The position numbers were made by a program, and so were the translations under genes. From the NCBI GenBank assembly GCA_030149285.1, contig JASBRU010000006.1, positions 1-64,000 of the forward strand: 64,000 nucleotides of DNA, in the 5' to 3' direction. The DNA is from Flavobacteriales bacterium (lineage in GTDB: Bacteria; Bacteroidota; Bacteroidia; Flavobacteriales; JASBRU01). Positions 9,748-20,135 of this stretch are shown here, piece after piece (the first letter of the stretch is position 1; each line of letters begins with the position of its first letter). A model generated the notes under the pieces. It worked only from the letters and a program-made list of their open reading frames with translations. It searched no databases and was not told where the DNA came from.

Positions 9748-12700
9748 TTACCGTAGTATCACCAACTTTTCATATTCCTCATCAGAAGAGTTGTCTATTA
9801 AAGAACGTACTCTTATTCTATAAACGTACACGCCTCTACCAATTTTATCTCCATAGTCGTCTAACCCATCCCAAGCAATAGGAGCAACCCTTGTACCCTG
9901 AGACTGAACTGTTGTATTTAATGTTTTTACCAGCTTACCACTTACTGTTAGCACCTGTACCTGTACTTGTAAAGGCTCATTTGGTCTGTTATGCTCAAAC
10001 TGAAACTCTGTATAGGTTGTAAATGGGTTTGGATAATTTAGTACTCTTTCTAAAGCCAGTTCTGCAGACTCGGCCACTATAAACTCTGTTTTTGCTATAC
10101 CCGGATTATTATGCACATCCCATACTCTCAAAGAAATTGTATGGCGCCCCGGTTCAATATCAAAATATGGGAAGCGAATGGTTCCACTTTGATAACTGTT
10201 TAGGTCTGCTTCAAAAAATTCATTTAATATCTCTTGCTGATCTGTATCATCATCTAGCGTAGCAATTATATCATGACCAATACCATTACCTACTGTATTT
10301 ACCCCAGAAGAGTCTATAACTTTTGCCAGCAAAACAGGATCTTCATCAGTTAAGCCACCAAACACAAAGTTCTCATCATTCATAAATAGTTCTACTGCCG
10401 GTCCGCCATTGTCATTTACGGCAGAACCATCTATACCTGCTACTATAAAGTCTTCAAAATAACCTGCGGCATCTACATTACCATCTTCGGCATAATAACT
10501 TATACGCCCGTTACCAACTGTAAATGATATATCTCTGGGTACTACAAAAGAAAAACTAAACACTCCGTTTTGTACTTGCACTTTTCCTTTAAATAATACA
10601 TTTTCTTGTGCCTCATAATTTATAGGATTCCCTACTCCATCATTTACTAATGTAGACCTTTGCTTTGCCTTATCATACACAGCGGGTGTTACTACACCAT
10701 TAAAGTTGGTCATTAGCTGATCATTATCGTCTCTTACCTCACCTGTTATTGTTACAAAGCTTAAGGCAGAAATAGTATCTACCGCACCTGTGGTTACATC
10801 AGTACCATTTATTGTGGTAGTTACTACATTGTATTCCGGTACTGCCATTCGCATAGCCGGGTCTCCAATTAATGCAAAGTTCAGCTTATCATTATCGCTA
10901 CCAGTTTTAGAGTTTTTGGCAATACGTATAATTTCTCCCATACGTAGATACTCCCCATTAACTTGAGTAAATACAGTATCAAAAAAGTGTCCATTTAAGT
11001 CATTTGCACTAGACTCAAACACTACCCTTGTAGTAGAGAATAATGCTGCCGCTGCACCTGTTGGACTTAAAAAGGCTTGTTCGCCGGCAGACACTCTTAA
11101 AGGATCATCATACCTAGAAAACTCACAGGTAATGGTTACAAAAATGGGGGTATTATTGTAGTTTTTCCAAGCATTTACTTGCGATAACTCTAGCACACGC
11201 TCTGTTGCCCAACCTACTTCTCCTCCATGTCCTACCCAAGATACTAACAAAGCACCTCTCTCTGCCTTACGGAAGAAATCATTACTTGCATCTGGGTATC
11301 GCTCACCGCCTACACCCGAAGTTTGCACATAAGAGTCTAAGTATATTTTAGTGAGGTTAAATATTTTATGATCTTGCTCTACCTTTTGTGCTACATCTTC
11401 TGCACCACCTATTAAGGCGCTTTCCCAGCCTTCATCTCTATCGTCGGCCACAAAAATCACTTCATTTCTCCAGTCGCCAAGAGTATTAGAGCTTGCATAG
11501 TTTATGGCTTTATCTACTGCAATTCTTGCCTCTGCAACAGACTTTACAGGAAAACGACCAATACCAATATCCAACAACTCATTAATCATTACCTTTCCTT
11601 CGTTATCATCTAAAAAGCCAAAATAATCGTCAGTGGCATAAGAATTATACAATGTAAAAGATGCGGGAGATTGGTATATAGGCACAAAGTTGGTATTATC
11701 CGGAAAAATGTCTTTGTAATCATAAGAGGCATCACCAAATAACAATAGATACTTAGGAGCATCTGCAGGTGTTACAGCATCTTTGTACAACATACGCATT
11801 AGGTCTTTTATGGCCGTAATATCTTGCGCACCGGAGCTAAACTCATTATATACTTGTGTAGTGGTTACTACCTCTACAGTCATCCCATCATTATTTCTAT
11901 GAAACTCTGCCAGTCTTTCTGCTTCGGTGGCCAAAGAAGGGTGAGATACTATTATATACTCTATCTGTTGTAAAGCATGTAAGTTTTGATTGGCAACTGT
12001 ACCAATAAAATCAGGCTCCGGAAAATTATTGTTTGTTCTGTTAAAGGCAACATACTCTCTTAGTTCATCTGCATCAGCAATAAAATTTAAATCTCCGCCA
12101 ACAGAAGTAGTATTTTGGTTTTGCGCATTTATAGGGTCTGTAATATCCCATACCATTGTATTAGCGCTTACATTACTTATGGTATAAGCTACTGTATTAC
12201 CTGCTCCTACTGATGGCTGGTCTCTAAAAAACAATTGTCCTCTTTGCCCAATACCTACCATATTTAACTCTCTACGTACTTGCATTTCTATGTAATCCAT
12301 CCATGCAAATGCAGATGGGTTTACAGAGTTATCATAGCTTATGGTAAAGGTTATATTATCGGTATTAGTAGCATTTAAAGCCAGTGTTCCGCTATCTACT
12401 GTTTGAGATACAAAAGACGAACTAACATTACTGGTTACCGGCGAAAAAGAAAAACTACCAATATCAGTTCCGTTATATTTTAAATCCATTTTAGTGCCCG
12501 CTACAGATGATCTTGCTACTGCAACTATTTTATACAAAGCAGGGTCTGATTGTACAGCATTTGGGAAATTAAAGGGGAAGTTATAGGAATTGGTAAAGTC
12601 ATAAAACTCTCCAAACCACCTTCTACCGGAGCCTACTAAGTTTTCTTCTTCAGACTCTAAAAACTTATAATCATCAAATGTATTGATGTTATGAGTAATG

Positions 12701-13635
12701 GTATTGGTGCTTTGAGGCTTAGCTGCAAGCCTTTTACCGGCGCCTGCATCTACAGTAATAAAATAGAATGTACGCTCTGAGTATATGTTATATATATGTC
12801 TAAATCTTTGTTCGGTGTCATTATAAACCCATCTGTGCTGAGATTGGCCGTAAAACAATACATAATCGTTCTGATTAAAAGTGCCGTCTGCCTCACCCTC
12901 TACATAAATAGCATTTTCTTGTAAATCATCGTATCTAAACTCATCATTAGCCTCCGGCAACATACCTCCGCCATTACCATAAATTCTAATGTTTCTGGGG
13001 TCTATAGAACCGGGTGACAAACCCATTTGCTGAAAAAACTCTCTATCTAATTTATATATACCGTCTTGGTTTACAGCAATTTTATACCAATTGCCGGTAC
13101 TTAATACAGATTGTCCTGCTCTACTACTTCTCTTTTGATTGGCTGAACTAGAAGTAAATGTAGTTTTAGGTGTAGCATTTATTTCAAATGCAACTAGTTT
13201 CTCGTATTGCCCGGTAGTAGGGTTTTTTCTGATAGGCGAAAAGCAATAATTTAGGTAGGCTTCGCCTTTTTCGTAAGCTATATTTGCATTTATAGTAACA
13301 TTTTCAGCTACCTTTTGCTTTTTTATCAAATTTATTTCTTGCTGGGTAAGCGTTGTAAAAGAGGTGCTGGTAAAAACAACATCTACATCATTTGGGTTAC
13401 CACCAATACGAGTTCTATCGCAAAAATCGGGTAAAATAGACTCTGTAATTCTATAACTAGCCGTCTTAAAGTAAGGCACAGTAATAGGTTTAGCCAAAGA
13501 ACCTTCGCCTTCGCTAAAGATTTTAGGGCTTTCCCATTCTATAGTTTTTTTTATAGTATTTTTTTGCTGAGCAACAACAGATATAGTTATTAACAAAAAA
13601 CTAAGAGCCAAGAGATTACGATTTAATCGCAGCAT
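9748..13635 (-). CDS. porU: Type IX secretion system sortase PorU
   Basis: Gingipain-like C25 peptidase region (SWVGHGGEVGWATERVL..., TCEFSRYDDP), length about 1295 aa, C-terminal FlgD-like region, adjacent to porV. Confidence 0.93.
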   Translation of the reverse strand: MLRLNRNLLALSFLLITISVVAQQKNTIKKTIEWESPKIFSEGEGSLAKPITVPYFKTASYRITESILPDFCDRTRIGGNPNDVDVVFTSTSFTTLTQQEINLIKKQKVAENVTINANIAYEKGEAYLNYCFSPIRKNPTTGQYEKLVAFEINATPKTTFTSSSANQKRSSRAGQSVLSTGNWYKIAVNQDGIYKLDREFFQQMGLSPGSIDPRNIRIYGNGGGMLPEANDEFRYDDLQENAIYVEGEADGTFNQNDYVLFYGQSQHRWVYNDTEQRFRHIYNIYSERTFYFITVDAGAGKRLAAKPQSTNTITHNINTFDDYKFLESEEENLVGSGRRWFGEFYDFTNSYNFPFNFPNAVQSDPALYKIVAVARSSVAGTKMDLKYNGTDIGSFSFSPVTSNVSSSFVSQTVDSGTLALNATNTDNITFTISYDNSVNPSAFAWMDYIEMQVRRELNMVGIGQRGQLFFRDQPSVGAGNTVAYTISNVSANTMVWDITDPINAQNQNTTSVGGDLNFIADADELREYVAFNRTNNNFPEPDFIGTVANQNLHALQQIEYIIVSHPSLATEAERLAEFHRNNDGMTVEVVTTTQVYNEFSSGAQDITAIKDLMRMLYKDAVTPADAPKYLLLFGDASYDYKDIFPDNTNFVPIYQSPASFTLYNSYATDDYFGFLDDNEGKVMINELLDIGIGRFPVKSVAEARIAVDKAINYASSNTLGDWRNEVIFVADDRDEGWESALIGGAEDVAQKVEQDHKIFNLTKIYLDSYVQTSGVGGERYPDASNDFFRKAERGALLVSWVGHGGEVGWATERVLELSQVNAWKNYNNTPIFVTITCEFSRYDDPLRVSAGEQAFLSPTGAAAALFSTTRVVFESSANDLNGHFFDTVFTQVNGEYLRMGEIIRIAKNSKTGSDNDKLNFALIGDPAMRMAVPEYNVVTTTINGTDVTTGAVDTISALSFVTITGEVRDDNDQLMTNFNGVVTPAVYDKAKQRSTLVNDGVGNPINYEAQENVLFKGKVQVQNGVFSFSFVVPRDISFTVGNGRISYYAEDGNVDAAGYFEDFIVAGIDGSAVNDNGGPAVELFMNDENFVFGGLTDEDPVLLAKVIDSSGVNTVGNGIGHDIIATLDDDTDQQEILNEFFEADLNSYQSGTIRFPYFDIEPGRHTISLRVWDVHNNPGIAKTEFIVAESAELALERVLNYPNPFTTYTEFQFEHNRPNEPLQVQVQVLTVSGKLVKTLNTTVQSQGTRVAPIAWDGLDDYGDKIGRGVYVYRIRVRSLIDNSSDEEYEKLVILR

Positions 13636-13800
13636 ATCGTAAGATTTAATATATACAACCTAATAAAAATGACTATATTAGATGGTAACAAAGATACCAA
13701 AAACCAATATATGTATCTACCTCAAAACGATGGTTTATATATATAATTGTGCAATAACTGAGTTTAAATAACTGTTATTAATGAAAAAATATTTGTATAA

Positions 13801-14820
13801 TTGTCCTTCGAAATCATAATGTGTGCAATGACTAAGAGGTATTTACTATTAGTTGTAGGGTTGATTTGTTTATTAGGTGGCAATGAGTTACATGCTCAGG
13901 ATCCGCACTTTACGCAATTCTACTCTAACCAACTTTACTTAAACCCGGCTTTCGCAGGATCAGGCATTTGCCCTCGTGTGAACACTAGCTATAGAAATCA
14001 ATATCCTGATTTAGGGGCATATGAGACATTCTCTGTTTCATACGATCAGTATGTAGAAAGATTAAAAGGTGGACTTGGTATTCAAGTAGTTCGAGATAAT
14101 GCTGGTGACGGTGCACTAAGTATGACCGAAGTAAGCGGTATGTACGCATACCACTTAAATGTAAACAGAAAACTTACAATTAATGCAGGTTTTCAGGCAT
14201 CTTTTAGACAAAGAGCTTTAGATGCATCAAACTTTATTTTTCCAGACCAAATAGACCAGATATACGGTATTGTACTACCAACTAATGCAAATGTTGGTAA
14301 TGAGTCTGTAGCTTATGTAGACCTTTCTGCAGGTTTATTGGCATATACAAAAAGAATGTTCTTAGGTGTTGCTATGCATCACTTAACAGAACCGGATGAA
14401 GCATTTTTATCTACTAGCAACTTACCTACCAAACTTACTATACATGGTGGTTACGCTATTCCTTTAGGTAAAAAACGATTGGCAAACAGTACAGAAAACC
14501 AATTGATACCAAATATTATGTACCAAACACAAGGCGATTTTAACCAATTAAACGTTGGTTTATCGTTTAGTAGAGGTAAAATATCGGGGGGGCTTGCATT
14601 TAGATCTAACAACGCAGACGGTTTAAAGTCTGATGCAATGATGATTACAGCAGGTTTTCAACCGGAAAAGCTAGGATGGAGATTTGGATATAGCTATGAC
14701 TATACTATTTCTGAGTTTACAAACGTGGCAGGTGGTGCTCATGAAGTTACACTTGCATACTACTTTAAGTGTCGTCCGGCTAAAATTTCTCGCAAGCCAA
14801 ATGCTTGTCCAAAGTTTTAA
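13801..14820 (+). CDS. PorP/SprF family type IX secretion system membrane protein
   Basis: AQDPHFTQFYSNQLYLNPAFAGS signature; beta-barrel with C-terminal YYFKC. The true start is probably at the internal MTKRY Met. Confidence 0.92.
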   Translation: MSFEIIMCAMTKRYLLLVVGLICLLGGNELHAQDPHFTQFYSNQLYLNPAFAGSGICPRVNTSYRNQYPDLGAYETFSVSYDQYVERLKGGLGIQVVRDNAGDGALSMTEVSGMYAYHLNVNRKLTINAGFQASFRQRALDASNFIFPDQIDQIYGIVLPTNANVGNESVAYVDLSAGLLAYTKRMFLGVAMHHLTEPDEAFLSTSNLPTKLTIHGGYAIPLGKKRLANSTENQLIPNIMYQTQGDFNQLNVGLSFSRGKISGGLAFRSNNADGLKSDAMMITAGFQPEKLGWRFGYSYDYTISEFTNVAGGAHEVTLAYYFKCRPAKISRKPNACPKF

Positions 14821-14880
14821 TCAAACGCAATATTATTCTTAATTTAGAGTTAGAAAATATAGAACGAAACGTTTCACGAT

Positions 14881-16506
14881 ATGAAAAAATTAGTTAAACC
14901 CTTTTACCAAATCTTAAGCATTACTGCTTTAGTAGGATTGGCTTCTTGTGGAGGAGCTAAATCTGATGGTACTGGATGGAAAATTAATGATAAAAAGAAT
15001 GGTGGTTTTCAGGCAAACTTAAAGTTTGACGGAATGGAAAACGGACCAGGTCTTGTTTTTGTAGAAGGTGGTACCTTTACAATGGGACGTGTTGAAGAAG
15101 ATTTTATTAAAGATTGGAACAACATACCACGCCAAGTAACCGTATCTTCTTTTTACATGGATGAGCACGAGGTAACCAATATTATGTACCAAGAGTACTT
15201 ATACTGGATAGACCGTGTGTATGACAGAGATTATTACCCGGAAATTTATAACTCTGCTCTACCTGATAGTTTAGTATGGAGAAATAAACTAGGGTATAGC
15301 GAGCATCTAGTAAAATACTACTTTAAATACCCTGCTTATAACTTTTACCCTGTTGTAGGTGTAAGCTGGTTACAAGCATCTCGTTACGCAGCTTGGAGAA
15401 CAGACCGTGTAAATGAGCAAATACTTATTGATGAAGGTATATTTAATGTATACCCAGACCAAAGAGATGCAGACAACTTTAATACAAATGTGTATTTGTA
15501 TAAAGAAGGTGAATATGCACAACAAAACAAAAAGGGATTAAAAGACTTAGACCCAGAAAGTCCATATGGCAAAGAAGGCCGCCCTGCAAGAATACAAGAT
15601 GGTATTTTATTACCTGAGTATCGTTTACCAACAGAAGCTGAGTGGGAATTTGCTGCTATATCTGCTATTGGTAACCGTTTATACGAAAACACTTATGAAG
15701 GCAAGAAATTTGGATGGTCTGGTAATAATGTACGTAACGGTGAAGGGAACAAGCGTGGTGAAATTTTAGCTAACTACCGTAGAGGACGTGGTAATAACAT
15801 GGGATCTGCAGGTTTCTTAAATGACGAAGGTGATTACACTATACAAGTAAAACATTACCCTCCTAATGACTACGGTTTATATGATATGCAAGGTAACGTT
15901 GCAGAATGGGTAATGGATGTATACCGTCCGTTAACTCCGGAAGATGCAAATGACTTAAACCCTTTCCGTGGTAACGTTTATAAAAAGTTTGATAATAACT
16001 ACAATGAGAGTGGTGGCTATACTGAGGTTTTAGTAGATCCACAATTTAAACTAGACGAAAACGGAGATACTGTATACGATTCTCATGGTGAGAAAATTAT
16101 CTTAAACTTACCTGGTGAATTACCTACTAAACAAGTTACCGAAGAAGATAATTTAGGTAGAAGAAACTATCAAGAAGCAGATAACATTGACTTCTTAGAT
16201 GGTGATGTAGAATCTAGTATCTATTATGATAAAGGTGGTTCTCCTGATGGTGGCCCTGTAATGTATGACTACTCAAAAACATCATTAGTAAATGACCACG
16301 TAAGAGTATATAAAGGTGGTTCTTGGAGAGACGGAGCATACTGGTTAGTACCAGGTACTCGCAGATACTTAGAAGAAGACCAAGCAACAGACTATATTGG
16401 TTTCCGTTGTGCAATGTCTCACTTAGGTGCACAAAACCGAGGAGAGAAAAACAAAAAGAAACACAAAGCACCAAAAGCAGATAAGTTTAGATGGTACAGA
16501 AAATAA
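14881..16506 (+). CDS. gldJ: Gliding motility lipoprotein GldJ (FGE-sulfatase-like fold)
   Basis: Lipobox LASCGG; FVEGGTFTMGR, YRLPTEAEWEFAA, GNVAEWVMDVY, YKGGSWRDGAYWL; synteny with porU/porV and murF. Confidence 0.9.
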   Translation: MKKLVKPFYQILSITALVGLASCGGAKSDGTGWKINDKKNGGFQANLKFDGMENGPGLVFVEGGTFTMGRVEEDFIKDWNNIPRQVTVSSFYMDEHEVTNIMYQEYLYWIDRVYDRDYYPEIYNSALPDSLVWRNKLGYSEHLVKYYFKYPAYNFYPVVGVSWLQASRYAAWRTDRVNEQILIDEGIFNVYPDQRDADNFNTNVYLYKEGEYAQQNKKGLKDLDPESPYGKEGRPARIQDGILLPEYRLPTEAEWEFAAISAIGNRLYENTYEGKKFGWSGNNVRNGEGNKRGEILANYRRGRGNNMGSAGFLNDEGDYTIQVKHYPPNDYGLYDMQGNVAEWVMDVYRPLTPEDANDLNPFRGNVYKKFDNNYNESGGYTEVLVDPQFKLDENGDTVYDSHGEKIILNLPGELPTKQVTEEDNLGRRNYQEADNIDFLDGDVESSIYYDKGGSPDGGPVMYDYSKTSLVNDHVRVYKGGSWRDGAYWLVPGTRRYLEEDQATDYIGFRCAMSHLGAQNRGEKNKKKHKAPKADKFRWYRK

Positions 16507-16513
16507 ATACTAC

Positions 16514-16541
16514 AAACCCCAACTTTTAGTTGGGGTTTTTT
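16514..16541 (+). terminator. Rho-independent terminator
   Basis: AAACCCCAACTTTTAGTTGGGGTTTTTT. Confidence 0.85.
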
Positions 16542-16552
16542 ATTTTTACCAT

Positions 16553-17821
16553 ATGCTTAACGAACTCTATAAAGTCTACTGCAAACACTATGCTGTATGC
16601 ACAGACACTAGGAAAATAATACCTCACAGTATTTTCTTTGCCCTTAAGGGCGATAACTTTGACGGCAACAAATATGCACAACAAGCTATAAAAGATGGTT
16701 GTGATTATGCAGTTATAGATAACCCCCATTACAAATTAGATGACAGGTACTTTCTGGTAGATGATGTACTTACTACATTACAACAGTTAGCTATACATCA
16801 CAGAGAGCAACTGAGCATCCCTTTTATTGGCATTACAGGTAGTAATGGCAAAACCACCACAAAAGAGCTTATACGCGAAGTATTGAGCCAAAAATTTAAG
16901 GTTTTGGCTACGACAGGTAACCTCAACAACCATATAGGTGTACCATTAACTATACTATCTATTACACCCGATGTAGAAATGGCTATTATAGAAATGGGTG
17001 CCAATCATCAAAAAGAAATTGAGTTTCTAAGCTCCATATCTTTACCCGATTATGGTTTTATTACCAATTTTGGTAAAGCGCACCTAGAGGGTTTTGGCGG
17101 TGTAGAAGGTGTAATAAAAGGCAAAAGTGAGTTATACGATAACTTGAGAAGCAGAAATAAAACCGCTTTCATCAACTATGATGATGAAAAACAAATAGAA
17201 AAAAGCCAAGGAATTGAAACCATAACATTTGGCACTACAGCTCAGGCTGAATATACAATTGAGTTAAAAAGCAGCACTCCTACCCTATCTATACAGTGGA
17301 ATAATACCACTGCCCAAAGCAACCTTATTGGCAATTATAACTTCTATAATATAGCGGCAGCTATTGCTATGGGTATATACTTTGGTGTAGAAGATGAAAA
17401 AATAAAAGAAGCTTTAGAAAACTACACACCCACAAACAATCGCTCACAGCTATTAAAGACTGAAAATAACGAGTTAATATTAGATGCTTACAATGCAAAC
17501 CCAACCAGTATGCACCAAGCAATCGTTAACTTTAGTAAGAATACTAGCGGCAAAAAAATGGCAATACTAGGTGATATGTTTGAAATGGGCGATTATGCTG
17601 AACAAGAACACCAAACCATTGCCAAGCTTGCTGAGGAAATGATTGATGGAGACGTACTACTTGTAGGTGAAAATTTTGCAAAAACTACAAGTAAATGCAT
17701 AAAGTTTGATAGTACTGATGAAGTGTATAATTATTTAAAAAATCTAAATCCGCAGGGATTTAGTATATTAGTTAAGGGTTCTAGAGGTATGAAGCTAGAG
17801 CTCCTAACCGAAGTTCTGTAA
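16553..17821 (+). CDS. murF: UDP-N-acetylmuramoyl-tripeptide--D-alanyl-D-alanine ligase
   Basis: GITGSNGKTTTKE P-loop; DAYNANPTSM; ATG at 16553 (downstream of the terminator) preferred over the ORF-track start at 16427. Confidence 0.93.
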   Translation: MLNELYKVYCKHYAVCTDTRKIIPHSIFFALKGDNFDGNKYAQQAIKDGCDYAVIDNPHYKLDDRYFLVDDVLTTLQQLAIHHREQLSIPFIGITGSNGKTTTKELIREVLSQKFKVLATTGNLNNHIGVPLTILSITPDVEMAIIEMGANHQKEIEFLSSISLPDYGFITNFGKAHLEGFGGVEGVIKGKSELYDNLRSRNKTAFINYDDEKQIEKSQGIETITFGTTAQAEYTIELKSSTPTLSIQWNNTTAQSNLIGNYNFYNIAAAIAMGIYFGVEDEKIKEALENYTPTNNRSQLLKTENNELILDAYNANPTSMHQAIVNFSKNTSGKKMAILGDMFEMGDYAEQEHQTIAKLAEEMIDGDVLLVGENFAKTTSKCIKFDSTDEVYNYLKNLNPQGFSILVKGSRGMKLELLTEVL

Positions 17822-17828
17822 CAAACAA

Positions 17829-18836
17829 ATGCTTAAAAAGTTATTCATATTGATAGCTATGCTTGCATTGCCCTTTGCGGTAGTAAAAGCACAGTACAAT
17901 GCCATCCACTTTGACTTGGTAGGAGTTACACCTGCAATAGATGGTGGTGTTTTAAGAGTAGGTTACGAAAGAACTTTTGGCTCTAAGTTTTCTGCACGTT
18001 TATCATTTGAGACCGGTGTATACCGAAAAGGCTTGCAAACAATAGGTCCTTTAAGTGAGCAGGTATACTCTGTAGAGGGCTGGGGCATTATGCCGGAGCT
18101 GCGTTTTTATCCTTTTACAAATAACTTTTATGCACCCGAGGGACTTTTTGCAGGTGTGCATTACCGCTACAGATCTGTAGAAGAAAAATATACCGAAAAT
18201 ACAAACATCAAAACCAAGGGTATTGCACACAATGCCGGGCTATTTGTGGGGTACAAATACGTATATAACAATTTTGGTTTTGAAGCCTTAGTGGGTATGG
18301 GTGGTGCAACAGGCACTTACAATACTCCAAATGACAGAGCCTTAATAAGCGATGAATTTAGAACCGAGTTAAACGACTTAAATAATGCAGCCAGACTTGA
18401 GGTATCGGTATCTTATGTTTTTCCGAAGGTAAAGCGGAAAAGCGATGTAGTAACAGCTCCGCCGTTTTTAGATACACACTCTGAAAGCACCGACCCCGAT
18501 TCTGCTAAAATGGTAATTGTATACCTATACAGACCTGATAAAACAGAAGGTAAGTTTTTATCCTACCCTATTTTTCATGATAATAAACTGATTGCAGAAG
18601 CCGAAAATGGTTTTTACACAAAATATATAGTAGAAGACTTAGAGCAAGTAGAGTTAAATGTACTTACACGTAGCGCACATGGCATTACTTTTAATGTGCA
18701 ACCCGGCAGAACCTACTTTGTAGAATGCAACATCAAAAGAGGGCCCTTAGGTGGTAGCAAACCTGTACTTAAAGTTGTGCCTGCCACAGAAGCATTACCT
18801 ATTATAGAAGCTCTAAAAGCTAAAAGAGAAGAATAA
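17829..18836 (+). CDS. Outer-membrane beta-barrel-like protein with C-terminal DUF2846-like domain
   Basis: Signal peptide; barrel-like N-terminal half; C-terminal VYLYRPDKTEGKFLSYPIFHDNKLIAEAENGFYTKYIV...GRTYFVECNIKRG. Confidence 0.6.
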   Translation: MLKKLFILIAMLALPFAVVKAQYNAIHFDLVGVTPAIDGGVLRVGYERTFGSKFSARLSFETGVYRKGLQTIGPLSEQVYSVEGWGIMPELRFYPFTNNFYAPEGLFAGVHYRYRSVEEKYTENTNIKTKGIAHNAGLFVGYKYVYNNFGFEALVGMGGATGTYNTPNDRALISDEFRTELNDLNNAARLEVSVSYVFPKVKRKSDVVTAPPFLDTHSESTDPDSAKMVIVYLYRPDKTEGKFLSYPIFHDNKLIAEAENGFYTKYIVEDLEQVELNVLTRSAHGITFNVQPGRTYFVECNIKRGPLGGSKPVLKVVPATEALPIIEALKAKREE

Positions 18837-18837
18837 A

Positions 18838-18865
18838 AAAAGCCCGAGCAGTGCTCGGGCTTTTA
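18838..18865 (+). terminator. Bidirectional terminator hairpin
   Basis: AAAAGCCCGAGCAGTGCTCGGGCTTTT. Confidence 0.85.
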
Positions 18866-18888
18866 CTTATATCGTAATGTTTATCTAA

Positions 18889-20031
18889 CTACTCTGTTAA
18901 TACAGAACGAGAGATTACTAATTTTTGAATTTCTGAAGTACCTTCATAAATCTGAGTAATTTTTGCATCACGCATTAAACGCTCTACATGGTACTCTTTT
19001 ACAAAACCATAACCACCGTGTACTTGTACAGCCTCCACTGTAGTTTCCATAGCCACACGAGAAGCAAATAGCTTAGCCATTGCGCCCTCTTTGTCATAGT
19101 TCATACCGTTGTCTTTCATCCAAGCAGCACGTAAGCAAAGCATACGAGCAGCATCAATTTCGGTAGCCATATCTGCTAGTTTAAAAGCAATAGCTTGGTG
19201 TTGGCTTATTTCTTTTCCGAAAGCCTTACGCTCTTTAGAGTAAGCCTTTGCCAACTCATAAGCACCACTTGCAATACCCAATGCTTGAGAAGCAATACCT
19301 ATACGTCCACCAGATAAGGTTTTCATGGCAAATTTAAAACCAAAGCCATCTTCGCCAATACGGTTTTCTTTAGGCACTTTTACATCTTGGAACATCAAAG
19401 AGTGTGTGTCAGAACCTCTAATACCCAACTTATCTTCTTTTTTACCTACTACAAAACCTTCCATTCCTTTTTCTACAATAAAGGCATTAATACCTCTATG
19501 TCCTTTTTCTACATCGGTTTGTGCAATTACAAGGTATACTGATGCTGTACTACCGTTGGTAATCCAGTTTTTAGTACCATTTAGTACGTAATGGTCTCCT
19601 TTATCTATAGCAGTAGTACGTTGCGATGTAGCATCCGATCCTGCTTCAGGCTCTGATAAACAGAATGCACCAATTTGCTCGCCTGTAGCTAATTTGGTTA
19701 AGTATTTTTGTTTTTGCTCTTCAGTACCAAACTTCTCTAATCCCCAACATACCAATGAGTTGTTTACAGACATTACTACAGATGCAGAAGCATCAATCTT
19801 AGAAATTTCTTCCATTGCTAATACGTAAGAAATGGTATCCATACCGCCACCGCCGTATTTTGGGTCTACCATCATTCCTAAGAAACCAAGCTCACCCATC
19901 TTCTTAATCTGCTCTGCAGGAAACTGTTGTTTATCGTCTCTTTCTATTACACCCGGTAATAATTCTGTTTGAGCAAAATCTCTTGCCGCTTGCTGAATCA
20001 TTAAATGTTCTTCTGATAATTCAAATCTCAT
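18889..20031 (-). CDS. Acyl-CoA dehydrogenase
   Basis: GAFCLSEPEAGSDA, KNWITNG, QVHGGYGF...YEGTSEIQK. Confidence 0.96.
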   Translation of the reverse strand: MRFELSEEHLMIQQAARDFAQTELLPGVIERDDKQQFPAEQIKKMGELGFLGMMVDPKYGGGGMDTISYVLAMEEISKIDASASVVMSVNNSLVCWGLEKFGTEEQKQKYLTKLATGEQIGAFCLSEPEAGSDATSQRTTAIDKGDHYVLNGTKNWITNGSTASVYLVIAQTDVEKGHRGINAFIVEKGMEGFVVGKKEDKLGIRGSDTHSLMFQDVKVPKENRIGEDGFGFKFAMKTLSGGRIGIASQALGIASGAYELAKAYSKERKAFGKEISQHQAIAFKLADMATEIDAARMLCLRAAWMKDNGMNYDKEGAMAKLFASRVAMETTVEAVQVHGGYGFVKEYHVERLMRDAKITQIYEGTSEIQKLVISRSVLTE

Positions 20032-20135
20032 AGTCTTTGGCTATTACGTTCGTTTAATGAATGTCTTACTAACAATGCGCAAATGTAATTGTTTTGAATT
20101 TATTTTGACTAATATTGAGGCATTAATTACCCAGT

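Noticed and set aside
16427-16552. N-terminal extension of MurF in the ORF track
   Set aside because: The extension overlaps gldJ and crosses a terminator; MurF homology starts at the ATG at 16553.
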